In this document: positions 26,699-34,499 of the stretch, piece after piece
Layout: each line of letters starts with the position of its first letter
Numbering within the stretch: the first letter of the stretch is position 1
NCBI GenBank assembly: GCA_947479085.1
Contig: CANJYB010000005.1
Location: 1 to 64,000 of the forward strand
Length of the DNA: 64,000 nucleotides
Direction of reading: 5' to 3'
Source of the DNA: Bacteroidota bacterium
GTDB lineage: Bacteria > Bacteroidota > Bacteroidia > 2-12-FULL-35-15
Position numbers and translations under genes: made by a program
Notes under the pieces: model-generated
The model's database searches: none
What the model saw: the letters and a program-made list of their open reading frames with translations, nothing else
Told to the model about the DNA's origin: nothing

Positions 26699-26752
26699 AA
26701 TGTGGCGAAACGCCACAAAATAATCGTCACGAGCGGAACGCTCGCGCCAGCC
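26699..26752. repeat. Right REP-type inverted end of the RAYT element
   Basis: Two hairpins in reverse orientation, GTGGCGAAACGCCAC and CGAGCGGAACGCTCG. It matches the left end at 50 of 54 positions. Confidence 0.9.
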
Positions 26753-27357
26753 GGTGAATTCATTTTCCCGAAAAAACAACCCCAAAACCCTCCCAAAATT
26801 CCCCTAAAACCCAAGGTAGGGTTTTTCAACCCAAAAATATATTTTTTCGACCTTAAAATATATTTTTTGGTGTGAACTGTGTCAGTTTGGTGGTCAAGAT
26901 ACTTTCTTGGGGTTTAAAAATATATTATTTAAACCCAAAAACATATTATTTGAAATGAAATGTACTGTTTTTAGTTTTTAAGTAGGTGCCTGTAAGTTCA
27001 AAAATATTTTTTTTGGTGGAATGTGGTATGGGTTTGGGATTAAAAAAAGTATTTTTAGGTTCAAAAAATATATTTTTAGGTTGAAAAGTGTTTATACGAG
27101 TTTTTGGGCTTTTTTTGCCCCTTTTTGCCTTCCTTTTTTATACTTTATTTGCTCAATAATGGGTTGGTAATTAATTTATTACGCCTTCATTGTTAATACA
27201 CTAACACTACCGCTCTTGTTCCTCCCCGCAGGGTAAGTAAAGGGGAAAAGGCAGGATAAAATTTCATTTTTGCCTTTAAAAATACCAACTTGTTGGTGCT
27301 TTCCTTTTTCTCCTTTTTTAGCATTTTTGTTTTATATAAACCTTTTAAAACAAAAAA
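26753..27357. other. AT-rich intergenic region with dispersed short repeats
   Basis: About 600 bases with no gene I can support. The part from 26800 to 27100 holds many variants of AAATATATTTTTTGG and TTTAAACCCAAAAACATATT, often bordered by GGTT or CCCAAAA. Some copies are inverted relative to each other. There is also a palindrome-like ACCAACTTGTTGGT at about 27281-27296. Confidence 0.7.
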
Positions 27358-27435
27358 ATGTACACAAATCAAATTACAAAAGACCTGCTAAAGACAGTTT
27401 CCTGTGCAGAAAAACAAACAGGGAAAATTAAATAA
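27358..27435 (+). CDS. Short ORF (25 aa) in frame with the next gene across one stop codon
   Basis: The ATG at 27358 gives MYTNQITKDLLKTVSCAEKQ and five more residues, then TAA at 27433-27435. The next ORF begins with ATG at 27436, in the same frame, so one stop codon separates them. It may be a leader peptide, a coupled small gene, or the first part of a gene interrupted by a nonsense mutation. Confidence 0.35.
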   Translation: MYTNQITKDLLKTVSCAEKQTGKIK

Positions 27436-27711
27436 ATGATAGAGGAAGGTGCAAACCCCGAACAGGTGTTGCACCAGTATTTATCAGTAAAAAAACAAGT
27501 GGAAATAGTTGGAGGCTGTCAGCTTATTCACCTGCTGAGGGATGAGCTGGATAAACGGATAGATAATATAAGTGAACATCCGCACCTTACCCAAGTGGAA
27601 GAAAAGGAATTGGAAATGATGGAGAAGCAACGCAACGAGCTGGAAGTGGATAAGTTTGTGAAGGTGTTCGACAGGTTGAATAAACTGATGAATGAACTGA
27701 ACAGGCGGTAA
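27436..27711 (+). CDS. Hypothetical protein, 91 aa
   Basis: A small, highly charged helical protein (MIEEGANPEQVLHQYLSV, then long Glu/Lys-rich helices such as VEEKELEMMEKQRNELEVDKFVKVFDRLNKLMNEL). Spacing of Leu and Val suggests a coiled coil in the last 45 residues. No known family recognised. It sits between the AT-rich repeat region and the 27967 hypothetical gene. It is in frame with a 25-residue ORF directly upstream. Confidence 0.6.
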   Translation: MIEEGANPEQVLHQYLSVKKQVEIVGGCQLIHLLRDELDKRIDNISEHPHLTQVEEKELEMMEKQRNELEVDKFVKVFDRLNKLMNELNRR

Positions 27712-27738
27712 GGCACTGTTAATAAAACCGTAAAAATG

Positions 27739-27930
27739 GTTAATAACTTTGGTCGAAAATACTTGACATACCCCCCCGTTGCCGAAAGACCTTTGGCAAA
27801 AAAACACGACCCATGCAAACAATAATAATGAGATTAAAAATTTCGCCCGGCTTATGGAAAGGCCGATACATAAGGAGCTGATAAAGGGAAACGGCAGAGA
27901 ACGGTTTCCCGCATACTTCAGGAATTGAAA
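27739..27930 (+). pseudogene. Possible short gene remnant
   Basis: One plus-strand frame stays open from about 27769 to a TGA at 27928-27930 and reads NNNEIKNFARLMERP followed by IHKELIKGNGRERFPAYFRN. This looks protein-like, but the only good Met (LMERP) is near its end, giving a 24-residue product. The stretch before it holds a C7 run and a hairpin (GCCGAAAGACCTTTGGC). I cannot assign it and list it only as a possible remnant. Confidence 0.25.
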
Positions 27931-28017
27931 TAAAAAAAAATTAATAATCTAAAAATAAATACTAAAATGATAAATTACTCCCGCACACTCGTATTCTATA
28001 ATATATACCTTAGTATT

Positions 28018-28638
28018 ATGCTACCTTACGCTATTGTATCTGCTAACGCAACAAGGCTGGGGCTGACCGCACAGCAAGTAACTGACCTTACCGGATTCCT
28101 TGCAGCATGGAACACGGCTTACGCCAATTACATTTCTCCGTTAACCTACGGGCGATTAACCACTGCCCAGATTAATGCGCTTTACAAATTGTACAAAGCT
28201 TATTGCGATGGGATAAAACAACAACTAAAAAATAACCCTGCATTAAGCCTTTCGGAACTGGAATACATCATTTTTGATATTCATAAAAATGTCATACCGA
28301 GGGCCCACATTCCTGCTCCTACAGCAGAAGCAAGTGTAACATTAAGAGCAGCTAACCATCTTAATAACGAATACCGTGCATCAGACATTGCTAACCCAAC
28401 AAAAGGAGGAAAACCAACGGATGTTAAAAAAGTAATTGTGTTTTTGCTTGTGTTGCCAGCCGATAAGCCTGCGCCTACACATGCCGACTTAAACGAGGAA
28501 ATGGAAAGTGGTTCAATGATTTTTGATATTCCGTTTACCGAAAATCTTATTGGAGAAATAGCGTATGTAGCAGTTTGTTTTGCTAACGATAGCGGTCGTG
28601 GAAACATGTCGGCTATTATTGCTTCGCCTATTATTTAG
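28018..28638 (+). CDS. Conserved-type hypothetical protein, 206 aa
   Basis: Starts at M of MLPYAIVSANATRLGL (28018); an ATG at 27967 would add 17 residues (MINYSRTLVFYNIYLSI) and is equally possible. The N-terminal half is helical (LTAQQVTDLTGFLAAWNTAYANY) and the C-terminal half beta-rich, in the style of a fibronectin-like domain (TLRAANHLNNEYRASDIANPT, KKVIVFLLVLPADKPAPTHADL, GEIAYVAVCFANDSGRGNMS). The layout resembles short Bacteroidota hypothetical proteins of unknown role. A rho-independent terminator follows directly. Confidence 0.65.
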   Translation: MLPYAIVSANATRLGLTAQQVTDLTGFLAAWNTAYANYISPLTYGRLTTAQINALYKLYKAYCDGIKQQLKNNPALSLSELEYIIFDIHKNVIPRAHIPAPTAEASVTLRAANHLNNEYRASDIANPTKGGKPTDVKKVIVFLLVLPADKPAPTHADLNEEMESGSMIFDIPFTENLIGEIAYVAVCFANDSGRGNMSAIIASPII

Positions 28639-28655
28639 TTTTGAAGTTTTAAGTT

Positions 28656-28687
28656 AAAAAGCTCCGCAGGAATGCGGGGCTTTTTTT
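28656..28687 (+). terminator. Rho-independent terminator
   Basis: Stem GCTCCGCA / TGCGGGGC with loop GGAA, flanked by A5 and T7. It ends the 28018 gene transcript. The same stem recurs at 29772-29803. Confidence 0.88.
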
Positions 28688-28769
28688 GTTTATTTGCTTT
28701 TGAATTCTATGGTTAATTGAAATAGATTATATTTACAAGAATTTAAAATTCAACTTAAAAAAACGAGCA

Positions 28770-29729
28770 ATGGATAAATCTGTTTTAGCTTTTTTGTTTT
28801 TTGTTTCCTTTTGTTTTACTTCAAAAGCACAAAACCTGGTGCCTAACCCAAGTTTTGAAAACATAACTCAGTGTCCATCCTATAATGAAATTTACTTTGC
28901 TCCGCCTTGGTTTCAACCATGTATTCATTTTGGTAATACCTATAATAGTTCAAGTACTGACTTATATGATACCTGTTCAAACTCAGCAGAGTTTGGAATA
29001 CCAACAAATGTAGTGGGTTTCCAATATGCAAGAACTGGTATTGGTTATGCAGGAATTGCAGTATACGAAGACACTATTAATTATAGAGAATATTTGGAAG
29101 TACCATTATTAGATACTTTAATTGCTAATAAAAAATATTGCGTAGAATTTTATGTTTCATTAAGTAATCCTAATGTTGCAGTTAGTAATTTTGGTGCTTA
29201 CTTTTCTGCTGATAGTTTGTTAGATACAACTAATTTGAAAACTATTGATTATGTGACGCCACAAATTGAGAATCCAAACGCAAATATGCTTAATGATACA
29301 TTAAATTGGATGTTAGTTTCAGGCAATTTTATTGCAACTGGGGGAGAACGATTTTTGACCATTGGTAATTTTCATTTACCTGCTAATACTAATATACAAA
29401 ATCTGGGTAGTGGCACGATAGCATATTATTATATAGATGATGTAAGTGTATTATATTGTGACCCCTCGGGGGTGGATGAGATGAAGAGGGACGAAGAAAT
29501 AAGCATATCACCTAATCCTTTCTCTTTCCAAACCACCATTAGCTTTACTGAACCACATAAAAATAACATCATAAAAATAACAGATATTCTTGGTAAGGAA
29601 ATAAAAACAATAAACTTTACAGGAAAACAATGTGTGATAGAAAGAGGGGAAATGAATGCTGGAGTATATTTTGTTCAGATTATTGATGAAAATAAAAACG
29701 TAGTAAACAGGAAGATAGTGTTACAGTAA
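28770..29729 (+). CDS. Secreted T9SS type A sorting-domain protein, 319 aa
   Basis: Third member of the NLVPNPSFE group in this window. Signal peptide (MDKSVLAFLFFVSFCFTSKA), then QNLVPNPSFENITQCPS, a beta-rich body ending in YYYIDDVSVLYC at about residue 233, and a C-terminal sorting domain (ISISPNPFSFQTTISF, IIKITDILGKEIK, AGVYFVQIIDENKNVVNRKIVLQ). The body has Cys residues at positions similar to those of the 2761 protein. It is intact, unlike the 25336 copy. The role is unknown but the set of three suggests a family of surface or matrix proteins. Confidence 0.85.
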   Translation: MDKSVLAFLFFVSFCFTSKAQNLVPNPSFENITQCPSYNEIYFAPPWFQPCIHFGNTYNSSSTDLYDTCSNSAEFGIPTNVVGFQYARTGIGYAGIAVYEDTINYREYLEVPLLDTLIANKKYCVEFYVSLSNPNVAVSNFGAYFSADSLLDTTNLKTIDYVTPQIENPNANMLNDTLNWMLVSGNFIATGGERFLTIGNFHLPANTNIQNLGSGTIAYYYIDDVSVLYCDPSGVDEMKRDEEISISPNPFSFQTTISFTEPHKNNIIKITDILGKEIKTINFTGKQCVIERGEMNAGVYFVQIIDENKNVVNRKIVLQ

Positions 29730-29743
29730 CACACCCCTTGCCC

Positions 29744-29760
29744 CTCTCAAAGAGGGGAAT
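29744..29760. repeat. CCCCTCT palindrome
   Basis: CCCCTCT-CAA-AGAGGGG, a perfect 7-bp stem, in a region resembling the C/G-rich palindrome at about 7545-7569. Confidence 0.6.
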
Positions 29761-29771
29761 AGTTATAGTAC

Positions 29772-29803
29772 AAAAAGCTCCGCATAAATGCGGGGCTTTT
29801 TTT
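29772..29803 (+). terminator. Rho-independent terminator
   Basis: Same stem as at 28656 (GCTCCGCA / TGCGGGGC), loop TAAA, with A5 before and T7 after. It ends the 28770 T9SS transcript. Confidence 0.88.
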
Positions 29804-29943
29804 GTTTTTTCAACTCTGAGTTAAAAGAGTTTTTTTTCAACACTGAGTTCGCAGAATTAAAGGAGTTTCACGGAGTTGTTCTCGGTGAAACTCTTTTTTT
29901 TCCGTGTTCTCTGTGTTGAAATTTTATTTGTGCGGTGTATTTC
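29797..29943. repeat. Inverted copy of the 172-bp repeat at the window start
   Basis: On the minus strand this stretch repeats most of the unit at 1-172: the GGGCTTTTTTTG start, CAACTCTGAGTT, the TTCAACACTGAGTTCGCAGA block, AAAGGAGTTTCACGGAG, and GTGTTCTCTGTGTTGAAA. It diverges and is shorter. It begins inside the terminator of the 28770 gene. Confidence 0.8.
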
Positions 29944-29959
29944 AAATAAATAAAAAGCC

Positions 29960-31084
29960 TCATTTTTTATACCCATACGCATCAAAGAAAAATCCCCATT
30001 CCTCCTCTATTTTCTTTTTTGTTTTTTCATCCATGCCGGAATAGGAATTGTTTTTGTAATTCTCTTCGCTATGTATTTCCTCATTCAGGTAGGGTTTGGC
30101 TTTTTCAAAATCACCTAAGTCCAGGTGACGGTAGGCTTGCTCTATGTATTCAATCGGGGTTTTTACAAAGTCGGTATAGGCCACTTCAAATAATTGATTT
30201 TTGGGAATGGAAGATTTATCGGCCTGGTATTTTTTATACATTTTCTGATAGGAATAAAAAATATAGTCCTGTATGAATTCATTTTTTACTTTTTGAAAAC
30301 CAAGCAGGGGAAGAATTTTTTCGTATAGTTTTTCGTTTGATTGATAAACCGTATAGGGGTCGCGGTGAATATGAATAAAACAGGCATCCGGGTATATTTC
30401 CAGTATTTCTTTCACGCGTCCGGTATTTGCGGGGCTTTTTAATAATACCCGTTTGCCGGAGTTTTTATAATTTATTTTTTTTACAAAATAAGTCAATTGT
30501 TTTTTCCATTGCGAAAGTATGGAGGAATCTGAATTTTCAAAAACCACTGTATCATCAAACACTTTAAAAATACTTTTTGGAAAATAATAACCATGTACCA
30601 TAGAAGTGGTGCTGATGCTGCCCATTGCAAATTCCTCTTCCTTGGGTTTGTCTGCCCCTGCTTTTACATTATCCTGTGGCCGGGTTTCGGGCATGGATAG
30701 TGTCATTATTTTTTTTGTGAAACCACCAATGCTTAAAAAGGTGAGTGGTGTTAAAGCTTCGTTGGTAGTGCAAAAGGCGAAAGCAGGGTCTTTGCTCAAT
30801 ACATATTGTAAGTAAGTGGTTCCGCTACGGGGGTGACCTATAATAAATACAGGTCGCGTTACTTTGGTGTTTTTTATTTTGCGGTTGTAGCGAAAATATT
30901 CATATAACTGGAAAGGTGTGTTTAGTAAAATGGTGGCGGTAATAAAAATTATCTTTGGTAAAAAACGAATGTCAATTGCAAACTTATTTTTTGCAAGTAA
31001 TTTTATCCAAACAGGTAAACTCATACCTATGGCGGTATGGGTGGTTAAATTCAAGTAGTTCTTTTTGCTGTATTTTATGTTCAT
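29960..31084 (-). CDS. Sulfotransferase-family protein, 374 aa
   Basis: PAPS-dependent sulfotransferase fold. The 5'-phosphosulfate loop is FIIGHPRSGTTYL near residue 85, and the 3'-phosphate segment is IHIHRDPYTVYQSN with a downstream KSPANTG motif. Family members transfer a sulfuryl group from PAPS to hydroxyls or amines of sugars, lipids or other acceptors. The N-terminal 60 residues hold a hydrophobic stretch and may anchor the enzyme in the membrane. I place the start at 31084; a further ATG at 31117 would add 11 residues. It stands alone on its strand. Acceptor unknown. Confidence 0.88.
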   Translation of the reverse strand: MNIKYSKKNYLNLTTHTAIGMSLPVWIKLLAKNKFAIDIRFLPKIIFITATILLNTPFQLYEYFRYNRKIKNTKVTRPVFIIGHPRSGTTYLQYVLSKDPAFAFCTTNEALTPLTFLSIGGFTKKIMTLSMPETRPQDNVKAGADKPKEEEFAMGSISTTSMVHGYYFPKSIFKVFDDTVVFENSDSSILSQWKKQLTYFVKKINYKNSGKRVLLKSPANTGRVKEILEIYPDACFIHIHRDPYTVYQSNEKLYEKILPLLGFQKVKNEFIQDYIFYSYQKMYKKYQADKSSIPKNQLFEVAYTDFVKTPIEYIEQAYRHLDLGDFEKAKPYLNEEIHSEENYKNNSYSGMDEKTKKKIEEEWGFFFDAYGYKK

Positions 31085-31291
31085 AAATGAAAAATCAATC
31101 AAAACAAAAATACACATTTATACCTCATCGCTTTTATAATAAGTCGGCATTAGTAATATAAGCTACGTAATATTCCGTGTTACATCAAACGTGTAAGAAT
31201 GTTAAATGGCAGAGTTCCTGAAAAATAAAAACTTTCTATGTTCCTTTTTTATAATTTTACATCAATAAACAAAGGCCCTATTCAATTATTA

Positions 31292-33793
31292 ATGAGCATA
31301 AATAAATTCTGTTTTTTACTTTTATCTGCTTCATTTTTATTTATTCAAACTGGTCTTTCGCAAACCACCACTGTGGAAGGGTATGTAAAAGAAAAAGGAA
31401 CCGATAACCCGGTTCCCTTTGTACATATACTGTTTAAAGGAACACAAACAGGCACGGCTACAGATACTGCAGGTTATTTTATCACTACGATTAACACTGC
31501 CAATATAAAAGAAGACTCGATTATTATTTCATCCTTAGGGTATACTGCACAAAAGATTAGTTTTAAAATCAACCAACGCCAACAGATGAATGTTGAAATT
31601 GTTCCTGAGTTTCTGCAGCTTCAGGAGTTTGTTGTGAAGCCCGGAGAAAACCCTGCATGGCGAATACTAAGGCAGGTAACAGATAAAAAGAAAATAAATA
31701 ATCCGGATAATAAGGAAAACTATTACTGCCAGGAATATTCGAAAATAAGGTTTGATTTGAATCATTTTACAGAAAAAATTAAGAAGAACATACTGGTTCG
31801 GCCGTTCGATTTTATCTGGAAAAATGTGGATACCACTGCTGACGGAATAACCTATTTGCCGGTACTGGTGGTGGAAAAAATGGTAGACCATTATTACCAG
31901 GCATCTCCACCCGAAAAAAAGGATTATGTAAATGCGGTAAATACAACCGGGCTAGAAGGGCCAAAGATTATGAAGTTTGTGGAGGACCTTTACCAGGCAC
32001 CCAATTTTTATGATAATTATGTAGTGATTCTGGATAAAAGTTTTCCAAGCCCATTGAACGATAACTATAAAAATAATTACAAGTTTTATCTGACTGATAG
32101 TTCGGGCTCAGGTAAAAGTAAAACCTATAAAATTACTTTTCTTCCGAAACAAAAAAGAGACCTTGCTTTTCTTGGAGAAATGCTGATTGACTCTGCGGAT
32201 GCAGCATTAAAGGAAATAACGGTGCGTTTTGATATTATGGCAAATGTGAATTTTGTTCGGAGTTATTGGATAAAACAAACTTATTCCAAATTGGAGGATA
32301 AGCATTGGATGGTAACGGAATCGGATGTTTTGGGAGATTTTACAGTTATCGAAAACTCTTCGGACCTAACGGGTTTTTTTGGAAGAAAAAATTCGAGCTT
32401 TACTAATTACAGGATAGATACTGTTTTACCAGCTAAAGTATTTAAAGGAGGAGCAAGGGTGGTGGAGTCGGACAGTTCTAAAAACAAAAGCGATGAATAC
32501 TGGAATAAATCAAGGAGTTTTGAATTATCGAAAGAAGATAAAGGAGTTTTTAAAATGGCTGATAGTTTAAAAAAAGACCCTCGTTTTATTCTCCGGAAGA
32601 AAGTAATAGGCGCATTGGCTAGTGGGTATTATCCTGTTTCATTTATTGATATTGGCGACTTTTATACCTTTTACAGTTATAATAATATAGAAGAGTCGAG
32701 AATAAAATTAGGTTTCCGAACGAATGATAATCTACGAATTCCTGTTTCGCTTTCCGCTTATGCGGCTTATGGAACGCTGGATGAACAATGGAAATGTAAA
32801 ATAAACCCGGAAGTGCATTTTGGGAAAACCAAACCAATTAAAACTACTTTAGGAGCTTCGTATCGATACGATATAGACCAACTGGGAAGGAGTTTTAATA
32901 ATATAGAACTGGACCATATTCTTTCTTCTTTTATCCAGATTGGGACTAATAGTGCATCGAAAAACTATGTTCAGGATGTTAATGCCTATGTGGAAAACAA
33001 ATGGGCAATGGGATTTGCCACGAAGGTTAATTATTTTTACAATACTATTACTCCCGTTACGGGAGTGGTGTTTAATTCAGTTAATAATTCGGGTGTTGTG
33101 GAACATCCGGTTAATTATTATACATCTGGATTTGACCTTACATTAAAATACAGTTGGCAAAACAAAAATGTGAATGGGAATTTTTATAACAAATCGGATT
33201 TCAAAAACACTTTCCGGAAGTTTCCGGATATTGCCTTTCAATATAAGGTAGCGGATAAAACACTTGGCTCTCAATTTAATTTTCAGAAATTTAAACTTAG
33301 CTTTAAACAACAAATCAGGACACAGAAACTCGGGTATTTTAAATATTATATAGAGGCAGGAAAAACGTTTAATACCGTTCCTTACCCTTACCTGGATATC
33401 CCTTTTGCAAACCAGTTGGTTATTATGGACGAATATGCCTTTAACCTGATGAACTTCCTGGAATACGCTTCAGATGAATACGTTTCCGTTCATCTGGAGC
33501 AGCATGTAGAAGGGTTATTACTGGACAGGATTCCATTAATAAATAAACTTAAATGGAGGAATTTTATTTTTGCCAAAGGTTATTTCAGTAACCTTTCGGC
33601 CTCAAATAATTCAGCTACTTATTTATTTCCTGAAAAGTTGGGTAAACTAAATGACCCTTATTATGAAGCAGGGTTTGGCATTGAAAACATTTTCAAATTT
33701 GCCCGTGTAGATTTTATCTGGCGATTGACCGACATAGAAAAACCGGGAGTTTATTATTTTATAGTAAAACCTTCGTTCCGGTTTACCTTTTAG
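31292..33793 (+). CDS. DUF5686 outer-membrane protein with carboxypeptidase-regulatory-like domain, 833 aa
   Basis: Signal peptide (MSINKFCFLLLSASFLFIQTGLSQ) from the ATG at 31292; the longer frame from 31238 adds a leader without signal character. The next 90 residues are a carboxypeptidase-D regulatory-like domain (VEGYVKEKGTDNPVPFVHILFKGTQTGTATDTAGYF, then IIISSLGYTAQKI). The rest is a large beta-barrel-like region typical of DUF5686 (FVVKPGENPAWRILRQV, EYASDEYVSVHLEQHVEGLLLDRIPL, GFGIENIFKFARVDFIWRL). It ends in a terminal Phe, as outer-membrane proteins do. Role unknown in this family. It is alone on its strand. Confidence 0.9.
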   Translation: MSINKFCFLLLSASFLFIQTGLSQTTTVEGYVKEKGTDNPVPFVHILFKGTQTGTATDTAGYFITTINTANIKEDSIIISSLGYTAQKISFKINQRQQMNVEIVPEFLQLQEFVVKPGENPAWRILRQVTDKKKINNPDNKENYYCQEYSKIRFDLNHFTEKIKKNILVRPFDFIWKNVDTTADGITYLPVLVVEKMVDHYYQASPPEKKDYVNAVNTTGLEGPKIMKFVEDLYQAPNFYDNYVVILDKSFPSPLNDNYKNNYKFYLTDSSGSGKSKTYKITFLPKQKRDLAFLGEMLIDSADAALKEITVRFDIMANVNFVRSYWIKQTYSKLEDKHWMVTESDVLGDFTVIENSSDLTGFFGRKNSSFTNYRIDTVLPAKVFKGGARVVESDSSKNKSDEYWNKSRSFELSKEDKGVFKMADSLKKDPRFILRKKVIGALASGYYPVSFIDIGDFYTFYSYNNIEESRIKLGFRTNDNLRIPVSLSAYAAYGTLDEQWKCKINPEVHFGKTKPIKTTLGASYRYDIDQLGRSFNNIELDHILSSFIQIGTNSASKNYVQDVNAYVENKWAMGFATKVNYFYNTITPVTGVVFNSVNNSGVVEHPVNYYTSGFDLTLKYSWQNKNVNGNFYNKSDFKNTFRKFPDIAFQYKVADKTLGSQFNFQKFKLSFKQQIRTQKLGYFKYYIEAGKTFNTVPYPYLDIPFANQLVIMDEYAFNLMNFLEYASDEYVSVHLEQHVEGLLLDRIPLINKLKWRNFIFAKGYFSNLSASNNSATYLFPEKLGKLNDPYYEAGFGIENIFKFARVDFIWRLTDIEKPGVYYFIVKPSFRFTF

Positions 33794-33940
33794 GATAAAA
33801 ACCAAATTAGTTCTTTTGAGAGAAACCCTTCCAAATGTGCGAGTTATTTAAAGACATAAGGCCCCTCTTTTTGCCTGAAAGCTTAAAAATTGTTAATGAA
33901 ATTATTGCGGACTGAAATTTGTAGTAACATTGCACACCGT

Positions 33941-34303
33941 ATGAAAAAGCTAATTTTTTGTTTGAGTTTTGTTGTTGCGCTGGTTCATTCTACTTATTCT
34001 AAAACAGTAGAAAAGACGGCTGCACATTCAATTGAAATTATTCAGCAGGAAACATTTCAATACATCCCCACTTCATTAAACGAAGATCAGGATTGTGAAA
34101 GTTGTTTATTGGAAGATGATGATAACGATGATGTAAACACAACACATAAAAATAAAATCACTTCAAATAAAGGTTCATTTTTACAGGTTTCTTTTGCGCA
34201 TCATAAATTTCCTGATGGATTCATTCAAAAAATCAGGAATACCCACAGCTTTTTTTATTTTACAAAATTATCTTTCGCTTCCATCAGGGTACTCAGACTC
34301 TGA
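33941..34303 (+). CDS. Small secreted hypothetical protein, 120 aa
   Basis: ATG at 33941 gives MKKLIFCLSFVVALVHSTYS, a signal peptide; the longer frame from 33890 has no signal at its start. The mature part contains an acidic cluster (DQDCESCLLEDDDNDDVNTT) with a Cys pair. It ends LSFASIRVLRL. The acidic Cys-containing stretch could bind metal or ions, but this is a guess. It lies about 200 bases upstream of the RND efflux operon and may be cotranscribed with it. Confidence 0.55.
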   Translation: MKKLIFCLSFVVALVHSTYSKTVEKTAAHSIEIIQQETFQYIPTSLNEDQDCESCLLEDDDNDDVNTTHKNKITSNKGSFLQVSFAHHKFPDGFIQKIRNTHSFFYFTKLSFASIRVLRL

Positions 34304-34499
34304 TTTCTTAACGTTAATGTTTCAATGGAGCACTGTATCTGCTGTTCCGAATGATCATTAACAATCCCATTTTATAACCATAATTGCAATTTGTTTAAGA
34401 GCTGATGCGTTTATCTGCCTGTGGTCAGGCATGTAAATCTTAATTCGAAAAATAAATGCAAGAGGACAAAACAAAAATTTCAATAAATAATTTATCGTT

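Larger units (their letters stand above)
26037..26752. mobile_element. REP/RAYT transposon-like element with paired-hairpin inverted ends
   Basis: A REP-associated tyrosine transposase gene (26106-26639) lies between two 54-bp inverted repeats, 26037-26090 and 26699-26752, identical at 50 of 54 positions by eye. Each end is made of two 3-base-loop hairpins: CGAGCG-TTC-CGCTCG and GTGGCG-NNN-CGCCAC. This matches the pairing of REP/BIME repeats with RAYT transposases. The total is about 716 bp. It sits at the point where the T9SS gene at 25336 loses its N-terminus. Confidence 0.85.

Noticed and set aside
27484-27822. Minus-strand ORFs opposite the 27436 gene
   Set aside because: They are antisense shadows of the charged helical plus-strand protein, with Phe/Leu/Ser-rich low-complexity translations.
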